Shown in pieces: positions 5,674 to 5,970 of a DNA stretch of 5,970 bases. This DNA comes from Cellulomonadaceae bacterium (GTDB taxonomy: Bacteria; Actinomycetota; Actinomycetes; Actinomycetales; Cellulomonadaceae). The notes under the pieces were generated by a model. The model ran no database searches and was not told the DNA's origin. It worked only from the letters and a program-made list of their open reading frames with translations. Position numbers and translations under genes: made by a program. Each line of letters begins with the position of its first letter. The first letter of the stretch is position 1. The stretch lies in the NCBI GenBank assembly GCA_031282935.1, contig JAITCS010000141.1, positions 1 to 5,970 on the forward strand, given 5' to 3'.

Positions 5674-5970
5674 TGTGCGCCACCTCCGAAGGGTCGCCCG
5701 GTGGTGTCGCCGGGGCGCTGTCGGCCGTGTCGCAAACCACGAATCCCGCGCTGTGGTCGCCCGCCCGACGATGCTCCCCCGCCGTTCGGGGCGGCCCCGC
5801 CCGTCGCGGTGGCGCCGAGCCACATTAACGCTTTCGCTCTTGAAACACCTACCGACGTAACGAAACCGGGGATATCGCGGGGGTTGACGAACCCAACCAG
5901 CAAATCCTCGACCACCCCAGAAGCGCCCGCCACCAGCAGGCCCGCAGGCACCTCGCCCTCACACTTTCCG
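5670..5970 (-). CDS. C-terminal part of an unrecognised protein upstream of hisA (partial)
   Basis: An open frame entering from the window edge gives 99 visible residues and stops at TGA 5672-5670, sharing GTGA with the hisA start. The first part looks like a folded segment ([20 protein letters not shown], then [20 protein letters not shown]). From about 55 residues in it becomes Gly/Arg/Pro-rich and probably disordered. An internal GTG at 5951 has no Shine-Dalgarno, and the frame is open above it, so the true start lies outside. Support comes from the coupling overlap, the shared direction with hisA and the ordered first half. It does not look like HisH, HisB or an SseB protein. Function unknown. 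Confidence 0.6.
   Translation of the reverse strand, partial: GKCEGEVPAGLLVAGASGVVEDLLVGFVNPRDIPGFVTSVGVSRAKALMWLGATATGGAAPNGGGASSGGRPQRGIRGLRHGRQRPGDTTGRPFGGGAQ

Noticed and set aside
4936..5823. N-terminally extended HisA of 295 residues
   Set aside because: The extra 50 residues are Arg-rich and unlike HisA, they overlap the upstream gene, and GTG 5673 has GGAGG at correct spacing.

Overview
The window looks like a chromosomal segment from a moderately GC-rich Gram-positive actinobacterium, possibly of the Actinomycetaceae. The evidence is a PriA-type HisA, an IF-3 with a long Ala/Pro/Lys tail, and the order infC-rpmI-rplT followed by a SpoU-family rRNA methyltransferase. The family-level placement is inference. 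All main genes but one lie on the minus strand.

Right part (5970 to 4936, minus): the C-terminal end of an unrecognised gene enters from the window edge. It overlaps by 4 bp (GTGA) the GTG start of hisA/priA, the histidine (possibly also tryptophan) pathway isomerase. Downstream is a 77-bp convergent gap made largely of a degenerate ~20-bp tandem repeat. A small plus-strand gene for a 71-residue unknown protein (4643-4858) runs towards it. That gene has no Shine-Dalgarno sequence and may be leaderless.

Middle (4520 to 1809, minus): an extended -10 promoter near 4509-4517 and a leader of about 200 nt precede the translation operon infC (IF-3), rpmI (L35), rplT (L20) and a TsnR-like SpoU methyltransferase. 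Two genes have non-canonical starts. infC begins at ATT (4294) behind a strong GAGGAG, as is well known for infC elsewhere. The methyltransferase has no ATG, GTG or TTG ahead of its conserved N-terminus. Its reading frame is the same as that of rplT, from which only one TAG and a few codons separate it, so it must start at ATC/ATT (2606/2603) or be made by readthrough. Just inside it lies a 15-bp-stem inverted repeat (2520-2553).

Left part (1808 to 38, minus): where many actinobacteria carry pheS-pheT, this window has a gene for a secreted, membrane-anchored 522-residue protein. It has Gly-rich AGIGSG...I.GG.V.A.GG repeats suggesting a beta-solenoid. Its upstream region holds a 22-bp near-perfect palindrome over the likely -10, a good operator candidate.

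I saw no tRNA, rRNA, CRISPR array, transposase or prophage gene. The most unusual signals are the rplT/methyltransferase junction, the hairpin inside it, and the palindrome before the surface-protein gene.
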